DNA of 64,000 nt from contig NZ_JAIWJX010000002.1 of NCBI RefSeq assembly GCF_023149135.1, positions 4,216,001 to 4,280,000 on the forward strand. Direction: 5' to 3'. The notes under the pieces were generated by a model that was not told where the DNA came from, did no database searches, and worked only from the letters and a program-made list of their open reading frames with translations. This stretch comes from Fictibacillus marinisediminis. GTDB lineage: Bacteria; Bacillota; Bacilli; Bacillales; Fictibacillaceae. The position numbers and the translations under genes were made by a program. This document shows, in pieces, positions 27,761 to 36,239 of the stretch. Numbering within the stretch: position 1 is the first letter of the stretch; the number at the start of each line of letters is the position of its first letter.

Positions 27761-28534
27761 ATGTCTTTTATGAACAAAATGCTGGCCAGTGTTGGAATAG
27801 GGGCAGCGACCATTGATACGATCCTAACCAAGACCAGGTTCATTCCCGGAGAGGAAGTAAGCGGCACCGTGCAGATTACTGGCGGAAAAGCAGCACAGCC
27901 GATCGACTCGATTTCGATTTTCCTGATGACCGAATACATAAGAGAATCGGATGATAAGAAATACAGGGAACAATCTGCTGTAGCCCGCCACCGAGTAGCT
28001 GATTCCATAACCATACAGCCTGGGGAAATGAAAAAGATTCCTTTCTCGTTCCGTATTCCCTTTGATGTTCCGCTGAGCATCGGACATACCCCGGTGTGGC
28101 TGAAAACCGGGGCAGATATTAAAAATGCAGTTGACCCGTCAGACAAAGATTACATTACCGTGAATCCAGGGCCTCTTGTCAGAAGAGCGATGGAAGCAAT
28201 TGAAGGACTGGACTTTGTGCTGCGTCAAACGACTTGTGAAGCTTCTTCACGCTATAGAAGCGGCCGACTGCCGTTTATTCAGGAATTTGAATATGTGCCA
28301 ACCGGCATGTTCAGGGGTAAACTGGATGAACTTGAAGCGGTATTCCTGAGTGACGGCAGTTCCTTGGAGATCATTTTGGAAATAGATAAAAAAGCAAGAG
28401 GGCTGTTCGGCATGCTTGAGGAAGCGATGGATATGGATGAAAAGCATGTCCGGCTGGCATTTACAGAAAGAGAGCTTCAGGACACTTCTATTCTTAGCAG
28501 TAAAATCACCGCTGCCATTCAGCGTTTTGCGTGA
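27761..28534 (+). CDS. spo0M: Sporulation-control protein Spo0M
   Basis: The 257-residue protein opens MSFMNKMLASVGIGAATIDTIL and has the arrestin-like beta-sandwich pattern (GEEVSGTVQITGG, RIPFDVPLSIGHTPVWL). Spo0M is a cytosolic protein that affects entry into sporulation and cell division; its biochemical role is unsettled. AAGGAGG precedes the ATG. It has its own terminator and a sigma-H-like promoter. Confidence 0.9.
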   Translation: MSFMNKMLASVGIGAATIDTILTKTRFIPGEEVSGTVQITGGKAAQPIDSISIFLMTEYIRESDDKKYREQSAVARHRVADSITIQPGEMKKIPFSFRIPFDVPLSIGHTPVWLKTGADIKNAVDPSDKDYITVNPGPLVRRAMEAIEGLDFVLRQTTCEASSRYRSGRLPFIQEFEYVPTGMFRGKLDELEAVFLSDGSSLEIILEIDKKARGLFGMLEEAMDMDEKHVRLAFTERELQDTSILSSKITAAIQRFA

Positions 28535-28551
28535 TCTCTACTTAAAGCTCT

Positions 28552-28587
28552 CCCTGTCTGTCCCGAACAGACGGGGATTTTTTTTTA
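28552..28587 (+). terminator. Intrinsic terminator after spo0M
   Basis: CCCTGTCTGT/ACAGACGGGG stem followed by nine Ts. Confidence 0.9.
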
Positions 28588-28651
28588 TTCAAGCGGATGT
28601 GGTATATTGGATAGGAGTGAAATTATCATTATGTCCAAGGAGTGACAATAC

Positions 28652-29398
28652 ATGAGTGAAGCTGCACAAACCCTTGAAGGCTGGTACTGTCTCCATGATT
28701 TCCGAAAGATGGACTGGGTATCCTGGAAAGCGATTTCAAGTGATGAACGCGAAGCTGCCATCAAAGAATTTATGACGTTTTTGGAAAAGTGGGAAGGGGT
28801 CGAGGCCCGCAAAGAAGGAAGCCATGCCCTTTATTCGATCGTCGGCCAAAAAGCAGATTTCATGCTGATGCTGCTGCGTCCAACGATGGAAGATCTTAAT
28901 GAAATCGAGAACGCATTCAACAAAACAACATTTGCTCAATACACGATTCCTGCCTATTCCTATGTATCTGTCGTTGAATTAAGCAACTATAATCCATCCA
29001 ATGATGTAGATCCCGAAACAGATCCCATGATTCAGGGCCGCCTAAAACCGGAACTTCCGAAATGGAAATATGTTTGTTTCTATCCGATGGACAAGCGCCG
29101 AGAAGGAAACGATAACTGGTACATGGTGCCGATGGAAGAACGCAAGAAAATGATGTACAGCCACGGCATGATCGGCCGCAGCTATGCAGGCAAGGTCAAA
29201 CAAATCATTACCGGTTCTGTCGGATTCGATGACTGGGAGTGGGGAGTTACACTCTTTGCCAATGACGTTCTTCAATTCAAAAAACTCGTCTATGAAATGA
29301 GATTCGATGAAGTAAGTGCACGCTATGGTGAATTCGGTTCTTTCTATGTCGGTAACCAACTGACAAAAGAAGCCGTACCTGGATATCTGCACGTATAA
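28652..29398 (+). CDS. hemQ: Coproheme decarboxylase HemQ
   Basis: The 248-residue chlorite-dismutase-fold protein catalyses the last step of the coproporphyrin-dependent heme pathway, oxidative decarboxylation of coproheme to heme b. The catalytic tyrosine lies in [18 protein letters not shown] and the proximal histidine in YSHGMIGR; the C-terminal half [21 protein letters not shown] is typical. Position matches B. subtilis ywfI near pta. AAGGAG precedes the ATG. Confidence 0.95.
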   Translation: MSEAAQTLEGWYCLHDFRKMDWVSWKAISSDEREAAIKEFMTFLEKWEGVEARKEGSHALYSIVGQKADFMLMLLRPTMEDLNEIENAFNKTTFAQYTIPAYSYVSVVELSNYNPSNDVDPETDPMIQGRLKPELPKWKYVCFYPMDKRREGNDNWYMVPMEERKKMMYSHGMIGRSYAGKVKQIITGSVGFDDWEWGVTLFANDVLQFKKLVYEMRFDEVSARYGEFGSFYVGNQLTKEAVPGYLHV

Positions 29399-29403
29399 AG
29401 AAA

Positions 29404-29444
29404 AGCTTCAGCGCCCTGCTAAGGTCCTCGAGGTCGCTGAAGCT
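29404..29444. repeat. CTTCAGC-type palindromic repeat
   Basis: AGCTTCAGCG and its inverted copy enclose CCTCGAGGTCGCTG. The CCTCGAGGTCG core recurs at about 59233 and 62820, so it is part of a dispersed family. Confidence 0.65.
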
Positions 29445-29460
29445 GGACATCCCATTCCAG

Positions 29461-29512
29461 AAAGCTGGTTCTCATGCCGCGCACACGCGTGACATGAGAA
29501 CCAGCTTTTTTT
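29461..29512 (+). terminator. Intrinsic terminator after hemQ
   Basis: A perfect 16-bp stem AAAGCTGGTTCTCATG with its complement at 29493 is followed by a T7 tract. Confidence 0.9.
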
Positions 29513-29641
29513 GGTCTAACAGGCGGCATGTTTACATATGATGAAATGTAGTTTTCCGGGCTTCTTCAGCATTCTATTAAACGTTATAGAACTTATACCG
29601 GTCCGCGTGTTTAAAAACCTTTTTACAAGGGGGATGCAAGT

Positions 29642-30235
29642 ATGACAAATTACAGGCAAACACAAGGCCAGCAAACAGGTGGAGGCATGCCGCCCTACTA
29701 TGGCAGTATGCCTCAATCAGGCCAGATGGGAATGGGCCAAATGGGCCAGATGCCGCAGGGACAGCAAGGACAGGGAGGTTATACAGGACCTGGGATGATG
29801 CCAGAGATGGGGATGCCGCCTCAAGGGCTCGGTGCAGCCTACGGACAGCACCCTACTGATATTGCCGCACCCGGTCAGCTGCCGCTTGAGCAATCTTATA
29901 TTGAAAATATCCTGCGGTTAAACAAAGGAAAAGTAGCGACAGTTTATCAAACATTTGAAGGCAGTGATAAGTGGAATTCAAAAGTATTCAGGGGAGTTAT
30001 CGAAGCTGCAGGTCGTGACCATATTATCCTGAGTGACCCCCAAACTGGAAAACGCTTTCTCCTTCTGATGGTCTTCGTCAATTACATTACCTTTGATGAA
30101 GAAATCGAATACACCTATCCTTTTGGCGGCTCCCAGGGAAGCCAGCAGCAACAGCAGGGCCAGGCCCAGGGACAGAGCCAAGGACAGCAATCGCAGTCCC
30201 AAGGGCAGCCGATGTCAACCTACAGCCCGAGGTAA
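29642..30235 (+). CDS. gerQ: Spore coat protein GerQ
   Basis: The 197-residue protein has a low-complexity Gln/Gly/Met N-terminus (about 1-85), a conserved core (LEQSYIENILRLNKGK, TVYQTFEGSDKWNSKVFRGVIE, HIILSDPQTGKRFLLLMVFVNYITFDEE) and a Gln/Ser tail. GerQ is a coat protein needed for CwlJ-dependent germination and is cross-linked by Tgl transglutaminase in B. subtilis. No cwlJ gene is adjacent. AAGGGGG precedes the ATG. Confidence 0.93.
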   Translation: MTNYRQTQGQQTGGGMPPYYGSMPQSGQMGMGQMGQMPQGQQGQGGYTGPGMMPEMGMPPQGLGAAYGQHPTDIAAPGQLPLEQSYIENILRLNKGKVATVYQTFEGSDKWNSKVFRGVIEAAGRDHIILSDPQTGKRFLLLMVFVNYITFDEEIEYTYPFGGSQGSQQQQQGQAQGQSQGQQSQSQGQPMSTYSPR

Positions 30236-30247
30236 ACCAATACAAAA

Positions 30248-30277
30248 AGAGCTTTGTCTAAGCAAAGCTCTTTTTTC
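30248..30277 (+). terminator. Intrinsic terminator after gerQ
   Basis: AGAGCTTTG/CAAAGCTCT stem followed by T6. Confidence 0.9.
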
Positions 30278-30281
30278 CTTT

Positions 30282-30653
30282 TTACAGCCCTTTTACAGCT
30301 GCGATAATGAATAGCACCCAGCCTGCAATAAATGCCACTCCGCCAAACGGGGTGATGATGCCGAGCTTAGAAATACCGGTTGTGCTTAATGCGTACAAGC
30401 TGCCGGAGAACAGGATAATTCCAATGAACATAAGCCAGCCTGACCAATGCAGCGCTCCTGAGTTTGTCAGTTTTCCCGCGAGAAGCCCGACGATCAAGAG
30501 TCCGATGGCGTGATACATATGATACTGTACACCCGTTTTATAGACTTCAATCATACGCTCTGATAGTTTTCCTTCCAGACCATGTGCACCGAAAGCTCCC
30601 AGAATAACCGCCAGTGCAGCATTCACGGCACCCAAGATTAAAAACAGCTTCAT
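30282..30653 (-). CDS. ywdK: DUF423 membrane protein, YwdK-like
   Basis: The 123-residue protein has four hydrophobic helices and the DUF423 start LILGAVNAALAVILGAFGAHGLE followed by YKTGVQYHMYHAIGLL. Function unknown. Neighbourhood of gerQ matches B. subtilis ywdK. I use ATG at 30653, ten bases after GAGGAG; a TTG two codons earlier is too close. Confidence 0.85.
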   Translation of the reverse strand: MKLFLILGAVNAALAVILGAFGAHGLEGKLSERMIEVYKTGVQYHMYHAIGLLIVGLLAGKLTNSGALHWSGWLMFIGIILFSGSLYALSTTGISKLGIITPFGGVAFIAGWVLFIIAAVKGL

Positions 30654-30704
30654 TTCCAATCCACTCCTCTAGTTTTCTTTTATCATACCAGAAAGTAAAT
30701 GAGG

Positions 30705-30941
30705 TTATGAAACATCCGATTTTTTCAGTTCCTCTTTTTCTTTTAGCCTTTGACCGTATTGCTCCATCTTTTTTTCAAGCTCCTCTTTATCAACCAGCTC
30801 ATCCCGCAGATCTTTTATTACAGATTCCAAGCTTTGAATCCTTTTTTCAAACTGCAGCATCAAATATCCAGCCAGTAAAACCGGAAAGCCCACATTCCCA
30901 AGGAGATTTACTAGCCCTAGCCAATCATTAGCTGTATTCAT
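30705..30941 (-). CDS. YvrJ-like small membrane/coiled-coil protein with SOS box
   Basis: The 78-residue protein has one N-terminal membrane segment (GNVGFPVLLAGYLMLQFEK, about residues 15-33) and a charged coiled coil (about 33-75, rich in K/E/L). The GNVGFP-then-FEKR pattern resembles the YvrJ family. AGGGAG lies 7 bases before the ATG. A consensus LexA box at 30977-30990 lies within a perfect 30-base palindrome just upstream, so DNA damage induction is inferred. A role in damage checkpoint or membrane stress is possible but unproven. Confidence 0.7.
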   Translation of the reverse strand: MNTANDWLGLVNLLGNVGFPVLLAGYLMLQFEKRIQSLESVIKDLRDELVDKEELEKKMEQYGQRLKEKEELKKSDVS

Positions 30942-30967
30942 TCAAGATCTCCCTCACTTTTACTGTA

Positions 30968-30997
30968 TATTTTTACGAACATTTGTTCGTAAAAATA
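30968..30997 (-). promoter_or_regulatory. LexA (DinR) SOS box in a perfect 30-bp palindrome
   Basis: CGAAC-ATTT-GTTCG (30977-30990) matches the Bacillus SOS consensus CGAAC-N4-GTTCG fully. The symmetry extends outwards, TATTTTTACGAACA and its inverse. On the minus strand TTTACG and TATACA flank it as possible -35 and -10. Confidence 0.85.
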
Positions 30998-31073
30998 GTA
31001 TAAACCCGAACAGTAAAATTTACCATCATACATTCTACCGTTTTTAAAAACATGCCATAAGACCTAGTAAACA

Positions 31074-31114
31074 AAAAAAGGCTTCTGGGAAGTTTCTGCT
31101 TCCCAAAAGCCTTA
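31074..31114 (-). terminator. Intrinsic terminator after MFS gene
   Basis: AAGGCTTCTGGGAAG pairs with CTTCCCAAAAGCCTT; U7 on the minus strand. Confidence 0.85.
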
Positions 31115-31124
31115 AGCTTGTTTA

Positions 31125-32318
31125 TTATGCATTTGTTGTCTTTGCCTGATCGTCAGGCACGTCTTTTACAAAAAAGGAGAAGACGAGGAGAATGCTTAAG
31201 AATAGGATGGGAAGATTGAACCCTGCTGCAGAACCAAACTTCTCGGATACTGCCCCGACCAGCCAACCTGCAAAAGCCCCTCCTATTCCCGAAGCGACAT
31301 AGACAAGTCCCAGCGCCGATCCTCCAGTTTCTGAAAGTTTTGTGCCGATGGCTGTCGCTGTCGGAAACAGTACTGAGAAGAAGAGCCCAGACGCCGCAAA
31401 CAGATACACCCACTGATCCGCGTAAAACTTACTGATCAGTACGGTGATGACCGCAAGAAACGCGAAGATCAGGATGGTCTTTTTCTCACCCAGTTTCTCT
31501 GCGATCCAGCCGCCTCCCAGCCGTCCCACGGTAAAGAGAAGAGAAAATACGGAAAGTATAGTGGTTACTAGTTTTCCTTTCTCCACATTGGCTGCTCCGT
31601 TAAGATCCAATGATTTTAGATAGCTCGGAAAGAAGTTCAAGAAAGAAACCTCAGCTGAAACATAAAAGATCAGGATAAACATAATAAAGACGAACTGTGC
31701 ATTCTTAAGCATTTCCTTGAAAGCAGAAAGACTCGCACGGTCTGCCTTTCCATCTGGCAGTTTTACCGAAAGAACAAATACGATGAATGCCACTAATAAG
31801 ACAGCGATGCCAATATAAAATACCCGCCACGATATAGCAGAAGAAAACATCCAACGAAGAATCAAAGGAGTGGCGAACATCCCAAGCCCATAAACCCCCA
31901 TCGTTATATTGAACATCAAACCTTGTTTATCTGGGTAAACCGCCGGAACAATCGCATTCGATGCCACTGTCATGGCACCCAGGCCAAAGCCGACAATCAT
32001 ATAAAACCCGAGGAAAAACATGATTGTCTGGGCTGAACCTGTTCCAAACAGCCCCGCTCCCATTATGACTGCTCCTATGATGGTCATCAGCTTGAGGCCT
32101 TTCTTGTCCACGAGGTAGCCGATGATGACACTGGCGATCGTAAATCCCCATTGAAAAATAAAAACGACAAGGCCGAACTGATTCAGGTCGAGTCCTATGT
32201 CTTTTTTTACTTCATCCAATACGATGCCCTTCGTACTTGAAAGCCCTCCCAATAAAAACATCGTAAAACCCATAATGATCAGTGCCGTCATATTTCTGCT
32301 TTTTTTCAACTTTTTCAC
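31125..32318 (-). CDS. MFS transporter
   Basis: The protein of about 394-397 residues has 12 hydrophobic segments and MFS loop motifs (IGYLVDKKGLKLM after TM2, GRLGGGWIAEKLGEKK after TM8). It is a secondary transporter; the substrate cannot be deduced. GTG at 32318 directly abuts its AGGGGAA site, so TTG at 32309 may be the real start. It runs divergently from the glucosidase gene, which makes sugar uptake conceivable, but nothing shows it. Confidence 0.85.
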   Translation of the reverse strand: MKKLKKSRNMTALIIMGFTMFLLGGLSSTKGIVLDEVKKDIGLDLNQFGLVVFIFQWGFTIASVIIGYLVDKKGLKLMTIIGAVIMGAGLFGTGSAQTIMFFLGFYMIVGFGLGAMTVASNAIVPAVYPDKQGLMFNITMGVYGLGMFATPLILRWMFSSAISWRVFYIGIAVLLVAFIVFVLSVKLPDGKADRASLSAFKEMLKNAQFVFIMFILIFYVSAEVSFLNFFPSYLKSLDLNGAANVEKGKLVTTILSVFSLLFTVGRLGGGWIAEKLGEKKTILIFAFLAVITVLISKFYADQWVYLFAASGLFFSVLFPTATAIGTKLSETGGSALGLVYVASGIGGAFAGWLVGAVSEKFGSAAGFNLPILFLSILLVFSFFVKDVPDDQAKTTNA

Positions 32319-32461
32319 TTCCCCTGTTACGGATAAGAATCATGTCTTAAGCACCACTTCCCGAAAATGGAGAAAATAAATCCAGAAGTCCTCCGCTGTT
32401 CTCCAAATGGCTTTCCAGGCGGCGAAACTTCCTTCATAATGAAGAAAAAGGAGAGGAAAGG

Positions 32462-34090
32462 GTGAGCGTTTTGAAGAGAACATGGTGGAAAGAAGCTGTC
32501 GTCTATCAGGTCTACTGGCGCAGTTTTTTCGATACAGACGGAGATGGCTACGGCGATCTGGAAGGCGTCATTCAAAAAATGGACTATATTAAAAAACTTG
32601 GGGCAGATGTAATCTGGCTTAATCCAATCTATGAATCTCCTGATTTGGACAACGGCTATGACATCTCAGACTACCGATCGGTCATGAAGAAAGCAGGAAC
32701 GATGGAGACATGGGAGAGATTGCTTAACGCAGCACACAGCAAAGGATTGAAACTCATCATGGACCTTGTTGTGAACCATACCTCCGATCAGCATCCATGG
32801 TTCATCGAGTCACGTTCATCAAAGGATAACCCGAAGAGAGACTGGTACATCTGGAAGGATGCGGTAAACGGCCGGGAACCGAATAATTGGCGTTCTTATT
32901 TTTCTCCTTCTGTATGGGAATTTGATGAAAAAACAGATCAATATTATATGCACTCTTTTGCCGTTCAGCAGCCGGATTTGAATTGGGAAAACCCTGAAGT
33001 AAGAGAAGAGATCTACAGCATGATGAAATTTTGGCTTGATAAAGGAATAGATGGATTCCGTATGGATGTAATCAACCTTCTGGCAAAGCAAAAAGGTTTT
33101 CCGGATTCTGATTATCCTGAGAACATTGATTACCTCGGAAATAACCCTGGCATTCATGACTATCTGCAAGAAATGAATGAAAAAGTGCTGCGCCACTATG
33201 ATGCAATGACAGTCGGAGAGATTCCGTTCGTTGCACCTGAAGATGGCTTAAAGTATGTCGGCGAAGACCGGCATGAGCTGAACACATTGTTTCACTTTCA
33301 AGTAGCTGACGACATGCCTTCCTGGGAAATGCTCCGCTACAAGGAAATTCAGCAAACATGGTACGATGGCCTGCATGGGAAAGGGTGGAACTCTCAATTC
33401 CTGAACAATCATGATCATACCCGGCAAGTGACACGCTACGGAAACGACAAAAAATACCGCATCGAATCAGCTAAATTACTTGCCGCCATGGTTCATACAC
33501 TGCCGGGAATGCCTTATATTTTTCAAGGTGAAGAAATCGGTATGACCGGTGTAAGGTTTGATACGATCGGTGAATATCATGATATCGCGATGAAAAATAA
33601 ATATGAGGAAGAAACGAGCAAAGGCAGGGATCCTCAGGAAGTTCTGCATGAGCTCCAGCCGTTAAGCCGCGATAATTCCAGGACTCCGATGCAATGGAAC
33701 TCATCAGAGAATGCCGGCTTTAGTGAAGGAAAACCCTGGCTTAACATGAACCCTAATTATAAAGAGATCAATGTTGAAAACGCTCTGAATGATTCCAATT
33801 CCGTGTTTTACTTCTATCAGAAGCTGATTTCTTTGCGAAAAGAACACGATGTGATGGTTTATGGCGACTATAAGGATTTGTCAGAGGGTGACGCAAAACT
33901 GTACATCTACAGCAGAAGCCTTAACGGTGTGACATGGCTGATCATGCTGAATCACAGCGATGAGCCCAGCTCATTCTCTCTTCCAGCATTCCTAACGGTT
34001 AATGAAGATAATCTGATTCTCGGAAACTATCCGGCGATCAGCGGCCAAAACGTTTTGCAGCCTCATGAAGCAAGAATATATCAACTATAA
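32462..34090 (+). CDS. GH13 alpha-glucosidase (oligo-1,6-glucosidase type)
   Basis: The 542-residue cytosolic enzyme has the GH13 regions DLVVNHTSDQHPW, GFRMDVIN (nucleophile Asp), GEIPF (acid Glu) and NNHDHTR. It is close in length and order to Bacillus MalL/oligo-1,6-glucosidase and to trehalose-6-phosphate hydrolase; VIN after the nucleophile favours alpha-1,6/alpha-1,4 glucosidases. It starts at GTG, 8 bases after AGGAG. No PTS or maltose transporter lies next to it. Confidence 0.88.
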   Translation: MSVLKRTWWKEAVVYQVYWRSFFDTDGDGYGDLEGVIQKMDYIKKLGADVIWLNPIYESPDLDNGYDISDYRSVMKKAGTMETWERLLNAAHSKGLKLIMDLVVNHTSDQHPWFIESRSSKDNPKRDWYIWKDAVNGREPNNWRSYFSPSVWEFDEKTDQYYMHSFAVQQPDLNWENPEVREEIYSMMKFWLDKGIDGFRMDVINLLAKQKGFPDSDYPENIDYLGNNPGIHDYLQEMNEKVLRHYDAMTVGEIPFVAPEDGLKYVGEDRHELNTLFHFQVADDMPSWEMLRYKEIQQTWYDGLHGKGWNSQFLNNHDHTRQVTRYGNDKKYRIESAKLLAAMVHTLPGMPYIFQGEEIGMTGVRFDTIGEYHDIAMKNKYEEETSKGRDPQEVLHELQPLSRDNSRTPMQWNSSENAGFSEGKPWLNMNPNYKEINVENALNDSNSVFYFYQKLISLRKEHDVMVYGDYKDLSEGDAKLYIYSRSLNGVTWLIMLNHSDEPSSFSLPAFLTVNEDNLILGNYPAISGQNVLQPHEARIYQL

Positions 34091-34091
34091 A

Positions 34092-34129
34092 AAAACAGGC
34101 TTCATCCGTTAAGGATGAGCCTGTTTTTC
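34092..34129. terminator. Bidirectional terminator, glucosidase and ywdI
   Basis: AAAAACAGGCTTCATCC pairs with GGATGAGCCTGTTTTT and has T/A runs on both sides, serving two convergent genes. Confidence 0.88.
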
Positions 34130-34135
34130 TGCTGT

Positions 34136-34414
34136 CTAGAAATCAAAAATGGAATCGCCGTTGCCCTCTTCTTCATCGTCCATCTTCTTATTCTGTTTAG
34201 GCAGTATGCCTGTAAATCCAGGTGGAGCAGAAATAGGGGAGGGCGGCACCCACTGGCTGTCTTCTCTGGTGCTGTCAGAATCCAGCATGAGATCGCAGAG
34301 TGTCTTAATGGCGGCCGCGTTCTCCTTTATTTTTGGCGAACTCTCCGGGAGCTGCTTTAGTTCTGTCACATGCTTTTCCATCAACGTAATGATATGGCGA
34401 ACGGAAATACTCAT
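34136..34414 (-). CDS. ywdI: YwdI family protein (DUF5327)
   Basis: The 92-residue protein reads MSISVRHIITLMEKHVTELKQLP, a helical N-terminus, then a proline-rich centre and an acidic tail ending DSIFDF. It matches the YwdI family of Bacillus in length and order. Function is unknown. GGAGAG lies before the ATG used. Confidence 0.75.
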   Translation of the reverse strand: MSISVRHIITLMEKHVTELKQLPESSPKIKENAAAIKTLCDLMLDSDSTREDSQWVPPSPISAPPGFTGILPKQNKKMDDEEEGNGDSIFDF

Positions 34415-34480
34415 GATTTGCTCTCCTTCCGATAAACCTTCTTTGCTGTACTTATAGTAACACATTTTTCCTCCACGAAA

Positions 34481-34510
34481 AAAAAGACAGTCTTAAAGAG
34501 ACTGCCCGAC
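34481..34510 (-). terminator. Intrinsic terminator of small-gene unit
   Basis: GACAGTCT/AGACTGCC stem with a U8 run on the minus strand, downstream of the two small genes at 34547-34963. Confidence 0.8.
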
Positions 34511-34546
34511 ATACTCCGCACATTTATTATTGAAATTCACAATGAT

Positions 34547-34684
34547 TCACGGTGATCCAGGCCGCGAAACCCTATGAATTATCCGTTTTAATAGACTTTT
34601 GGATCTGCCAGCAGAATACCTTTCCCGTTCATCGATCTCTTTAAGTATTACTAAGTAGTATCTTGCCATCCTTAATAATATCAT
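34547..34684 (-). CDS. Small basic protein, unknown
   Basis: A 45-codon frame, MILLRMARYYLVILKEIDERER then a Lys/Arg/Ser-rich tail ending RPGSP. GGGAGAGGG lies close before the ATG. It lies 42 bases downstream of the membrane-protein gene at 34727 and before a good terminator, so a two-gene unit is likely. I recognise no family. It may equally be an untranslated 3' region. Confidence 0.45.
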   Translation of the reverse strand: MILLRMARYYLVILKEIDERERYSAGRSKSLLKRIIHRVSRPGSP

Positions 34685-34726
34685 TTACCCTCTCCCCTCG
34701 ATTTAAATTTTCAATTCCCGAATTGG

Positions 34727-34963
34727 TTAAGAAGTATCTATCCACTTCACTTTACGGCGTTCTTGTTTATAGTTGTTGATTGGTTTGAAGAGCGGACGTT
34801 CTTTCTTTTTCACCGCTTTAGCCAGCAGGTTCACAACCCGGTATTTCTGCTCTTTCACAAGAATGGCTTGCTCCACCCTGGTGATCATCAAGGAAACCGC
34901 CTTTTGAAACATCACATTCACCGTAAATAGAATAATGGCTATTAAATACACAGATTGTTCCAT
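34727..34963 (-). CDS. Small single-pass membrane protein, unknown
   Basis: The 78-residue product has one N-terminal hydrophobic helix (VYLIAIILFTVNVMFQKAV) and a strongly basic C-terminal half (KAVKKKERPLFKP, QERRKVKW). AAAGGGGG lies 10 bases before the ATG. No family recognised. The layout suggests a membrane-anchored, nucleic-acid or lipid-head-group-contacting peptide, which is a guess. The stretch upstream to 35338 (375 bp) holds no gene or repeat I can support. Confidence 0.6.
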   Translation of the reverse strand: MEQSVYLIAIILFTVNVMFQKAVSLMITRVEQAILVKEQKYRVVNLLAKAVKKKERPLFKPINNYKQERRKVKWIDTS

Positions 34964-35338
34964 ATCCGTACATCCCCCTTTTTGATAGTAAATCTATTTT
35001 AATGGATTGCCAGCCTTGCTTTGGGCCTGTCCCCCTTTCTTCCTGACATGATGCTTTAACAACTTACTATCATATGTTCTTGATAGCTTGATTATACGGA
35101 GTGGAAAAGGAAATGTTTGTCACAATGCGCTTCGTTTACTTGTTTTTTTCCTACATATCTTTGCGTTGTCCAACAAAAAACGAACCATTCCTGAAAGAGT
35201 TATCCTTCCTGACAATATTTCAGCCTGTTTTTTTATCGATAACACGCTTGTTTCGTCTAATTAAAACTTTTGAAATTTGATTTATGAGGATATTTCGATA
35301 AAATAGTGAAAAAGAGTTCTTTAGAAGGGAAGATAAAC

Positions 35339-35920
35339 GTGGCAATTTTGAATGAAATTTTAGAGTACAATGAACAATTCGTGGAGAACAAAGAATACAA
35401 AAAGTACCAGACGACGAAGTTTCCAGAAAAAAGGCTTGTTATTATTTCCTGCATGGATACAAGGCTGACGGAATTGCTTCCACAGGCCATGAATTTAAAA
35501 AATGGAGACGTTAAGATTATCAAAACCGCTGGTGCTATTATTGCGCATCCATTTGGCAGTGTCATGCGGAGCATCCTTGTCGCCATCTATGCCCTGAAGG
35601 CATCAGAAGTCTGTGTCATCGGCCATCATGATTGCGGAATGAGTGCTCTTGATCCTGATGATTTTTTGGGAAAAATGAAAGATCAGGGAATAAAAGAGGA
35701 AACGCTCAATACTTTAAAGTACTCTGGCATGGATTTCAATCAATGGCTGAGAGGGTTTGATAAAGTAGAGGATGCCGTAAAAAGCAGTGTAAGCATGGTA
35801 AAGAATCACCCGCTTCTCCCTGAGACTGTCAGTGTCCACGGCCTTGTCATCGATCCAGAAACCGGAAAGCTCGATGTCGTTGTTGACGGGTATACGAACG
35901 TACCCAAAGAGCAATGTTAA
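35339..35920 (+). CDS. Beta-class carbonic anhydrase
   Basis: The 193-residue protein has the zinc ligands in SCMDTR and GHHDCGM and the Asp-Arg pair of beta-carbonic anhydrases, which interconvert CO2 and bicarbonate. It resembles B. subtilis YtiB. I use GTG at 35339, about nine bases after GAAGGG and giving MAILNEILEYN; a GTG 11 codons earlier lacks a site. Confidence 0.9.
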   Translation: MAILNEILEYNEQFVENKEYKKYQTTKFPEKRLVIISCMDTRLTELLPQAMNLKNGDVKIIKTAGAIIAHPFGSVMRSILVAIYALKASEVCVIGHHDCGMSALDPDDFLGKMKDQGIKEETLNTLKYSGMDFNQWLRGFDKVEDAVKSSVSMVKNHPLLPETVSVHGLVIDPETGKLDVVVDGYTNVPKEQC

Positions 35921-35988
35921 TATAGCGTATTAGAGGAACGGAAAAATAGCACCATTCATCATTTGAACGGTGTGGAATTTAAGGTCAG

Positions 35989-36024
35989 GAGCTTATCTTC
36001 GTAGAAGATAAGCTCCTCTTTTTT
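35989..36024 (+). terminator. Intrinsic terminator after carbonic anhydrase
   Basis: GGAGCTTATCTTC-gta-GAAGATAAGCTCC followed by T7. Confidence 0.9.
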
Positions 36025-36044
36025 TATCCAAGGCTCTGCCTGAC

Positions 36045-36190
36045 TTATGCTAATTGTTTCACGACTTCTTTCGCAACGCTAATTGTGGATTGCGGGTTTT
36101 GGCCAGTGATTAACTTCCCTGCAATTTCAAAATGATCTGACAAGTTAGAGCCCGCAACAAGGCTTGATCCAAATTCACGTAGTTTCCTGA
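36045..36190 (-). pseudogene. Remnant of a DJ-1/PfpI (type 1 glutamine amidotransferase-like) gene
   Basis: On the minus strand a frame ending at TAA (36045-36047) reads about LREFGSSLVAGSNL, then GKLITGQNPQSTISVAKEVVKQLA. The GxLITGQNPxS segment followed by VAxxVVxxL is the C-terminal signature of DJ-1/PfpI proteins. No start, catalytic cysteine or remaining ~170 codons are present; the upstream side is the terminator of the neighbouring kinase. It is a 3' gene fragment. Confidence 0.7.
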
Positions 36191-36194
36191 ACGA

Positions 36195-36239
36195 TAAAAA
36201 GCTCCTCAATGCTGCAGTTAATACAGGTTTAGGAGCTTT
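36195..36239 (-). terminator. Intrinsic terminator after kinase gene
   Basis: AAAAGCTCCT/AGGAGCTTT arms with a 24-base loop and a U-tract on the minus strand; the stem overlaps the kinase stop. Confidence 0.75.
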
